DNA of 5,119 nt, taken from contig JAIOPA010000054.1 in the NCBI GenBank assembly GCA_021414165.1, forward strand, positions 1 to 5,119, written 5' to 3'. Source of the DNA: Candidatus Eiseniibacteriota bacterium (GTDB lineage Bacteria > Eisenbacteria > RBG-16-71-46). Shown piece after piece: positions 4,740 through 5,119 of the stretch. The notes under the pieces were generated by a model, which saw only the letters and a list, made by a program, of their open reading frames with translations, was not told where the DNA came from and did no database searches. How positions within the stretch are numbered: position 1 is the first letter of the stretch; each line of letters starts with the position of its first letter. The translations under genes and the position numbers were made by a program.

Positions 4740-5119
4740 ATGCACGCAGAATGGCAGCGCGATGGCTTCACGATCAGCACCGATCCCGCGCGGCTCGATC
4801 GCGACGCGGTCTACGCATTCCTGTCGGAGACCTACTGGGCCAAGGGGATCCCGCGTGAGGTATTCGAGCGGTCCATTGCCCATTCGATGCCGTTCGGCAT
4901 CTATCACGGGCCGGCTCAGGTGGGCTTCGCGCGCGTGACCAGCGACCACGCCACCGTGGGTTACATCGGTGACGTGTTCGTACTGGAAGCCTGGCGAGGG
5001 CGAGGGCTCTCCAACTTCCTCATGGAGTGCATCCTCGCCCACCCGGAGCATCAGGGCTTCCGCCGCTGGTTCCTCCTGACGCGTGACGCACATGGCCTGT
5101 ACGCCAAGCACGGCTTCAC
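4740..5119 (+). CDS. GNAT-family N-acetyltransferase (3' partial)
   Basis: 126 complete codons are visible before the right edge. The ATG at 4740 has GGAG at 4729-4732, seven bases upstream; another ATG at 4733 is in a different frame. The product transfers an acetyl group from acetyl-CoA to an amine. The fold is visible: an N-terminal helix with AVYAFLSETYWAKGIPRE (23-40), the strand QVGFARVTSD (60-69), YIGDVFVLEAWRGRGLSNFL (75-94) with the pyrophosphate-binding loop R86-G-R-G89-L-S91, and the late YAKHGF motif (121-126), which normally lies near the C-terminus, so only about 10-20 residues are probably missing. The loop ends in Ser where Gly or Ala is usual. It belongs to a common small stand-alone GNAT group of about 140 residues whose substrate I cannot tell. 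It is transcribed away from the SRPBCC gene. Confidence 0.93.
   Translation, partial: MHAEWQRDGFTISTDPARLDRDAVYAFLSETYWAKGIPREVFERSIAHSMPFGIYHGPAQVGFARVTSDHATVGYIGDVFVLEAWRGRGLSNFLMECILAHPEHQGFRRWFLLTRDAHGLYAKHGF

Overview
This is a high-GC stretch (roughly two thirds G+C by eye) of a bacterial chromosome, probably from a Gram-negative-like, deep-branching phylum. The atp gene arrangement, the YajQ sequence and the style of the secreted repeat protein remind me of Gemmatimonadota. That placement is an impression, not a demonstration. I see no mobile elements, CRISPR arrays, tRNA or rRNA genes. All six protein genes look chromosomal, and two of them run off the window edges.

Left block (1-1447, minus strand): the start of an F1Fo-ATP synthase operon. 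A small AtpZ/AtpI-type membrane protein (1190-1447) is followed 28 nt later by one uninterrupted frame of at least 387 codons. This frame joins a four-helix AtpI-like domain, a signal-peptide-like helix, a histidine-rich linker and Fo subunit a (AtpB). It leaves the window before the essential arginine helix. Just upstream of atpZ is a 14-bp inverted repeat that resembles a Rex (NADH-sensing) operator and also fits a CRP/FNR-type site.

The 380-bp divergent intergenic region (1448-1827) holds that operator, GC-rich inverted repeats with mutually exclusive pairings, and two copies of a degenerate repeat set 96 bp apart.

Middle block (1828-2999, plus strand): a Nudix hydrolase with a histone-like Lys/Arg tail, then 14 nt later a YajQ-family nucleotide-binding protein. 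The 3' end of yajQ is odd. The normal C-terminus is out of frame by one nucleotide, and a second copy of the same 18 nt 55 bases downstream restores the same last residues in the main frame.

Right block: on the minus strand, an SRPBCC (START/Bet v 1-like) protein (4149-4616) lies 37 nt upstream of a secreted protein (2996-4111) built from seven exact-length 29-residue helical repeats. That gene converges on yajQ and overlaps it by 4 nt at a shared CTAG. Divergent from the SRPBCC gene, a GNAT acetyltransferase starts at 4740 and runs off the right edge.

The most notable items are the AtpI-AtpB fusion with its possible internal start or cleavage site, the Rex-like operator in front of it, the duplicated and frameshifted yajQ terminus, and the 29-residue repeat protein.
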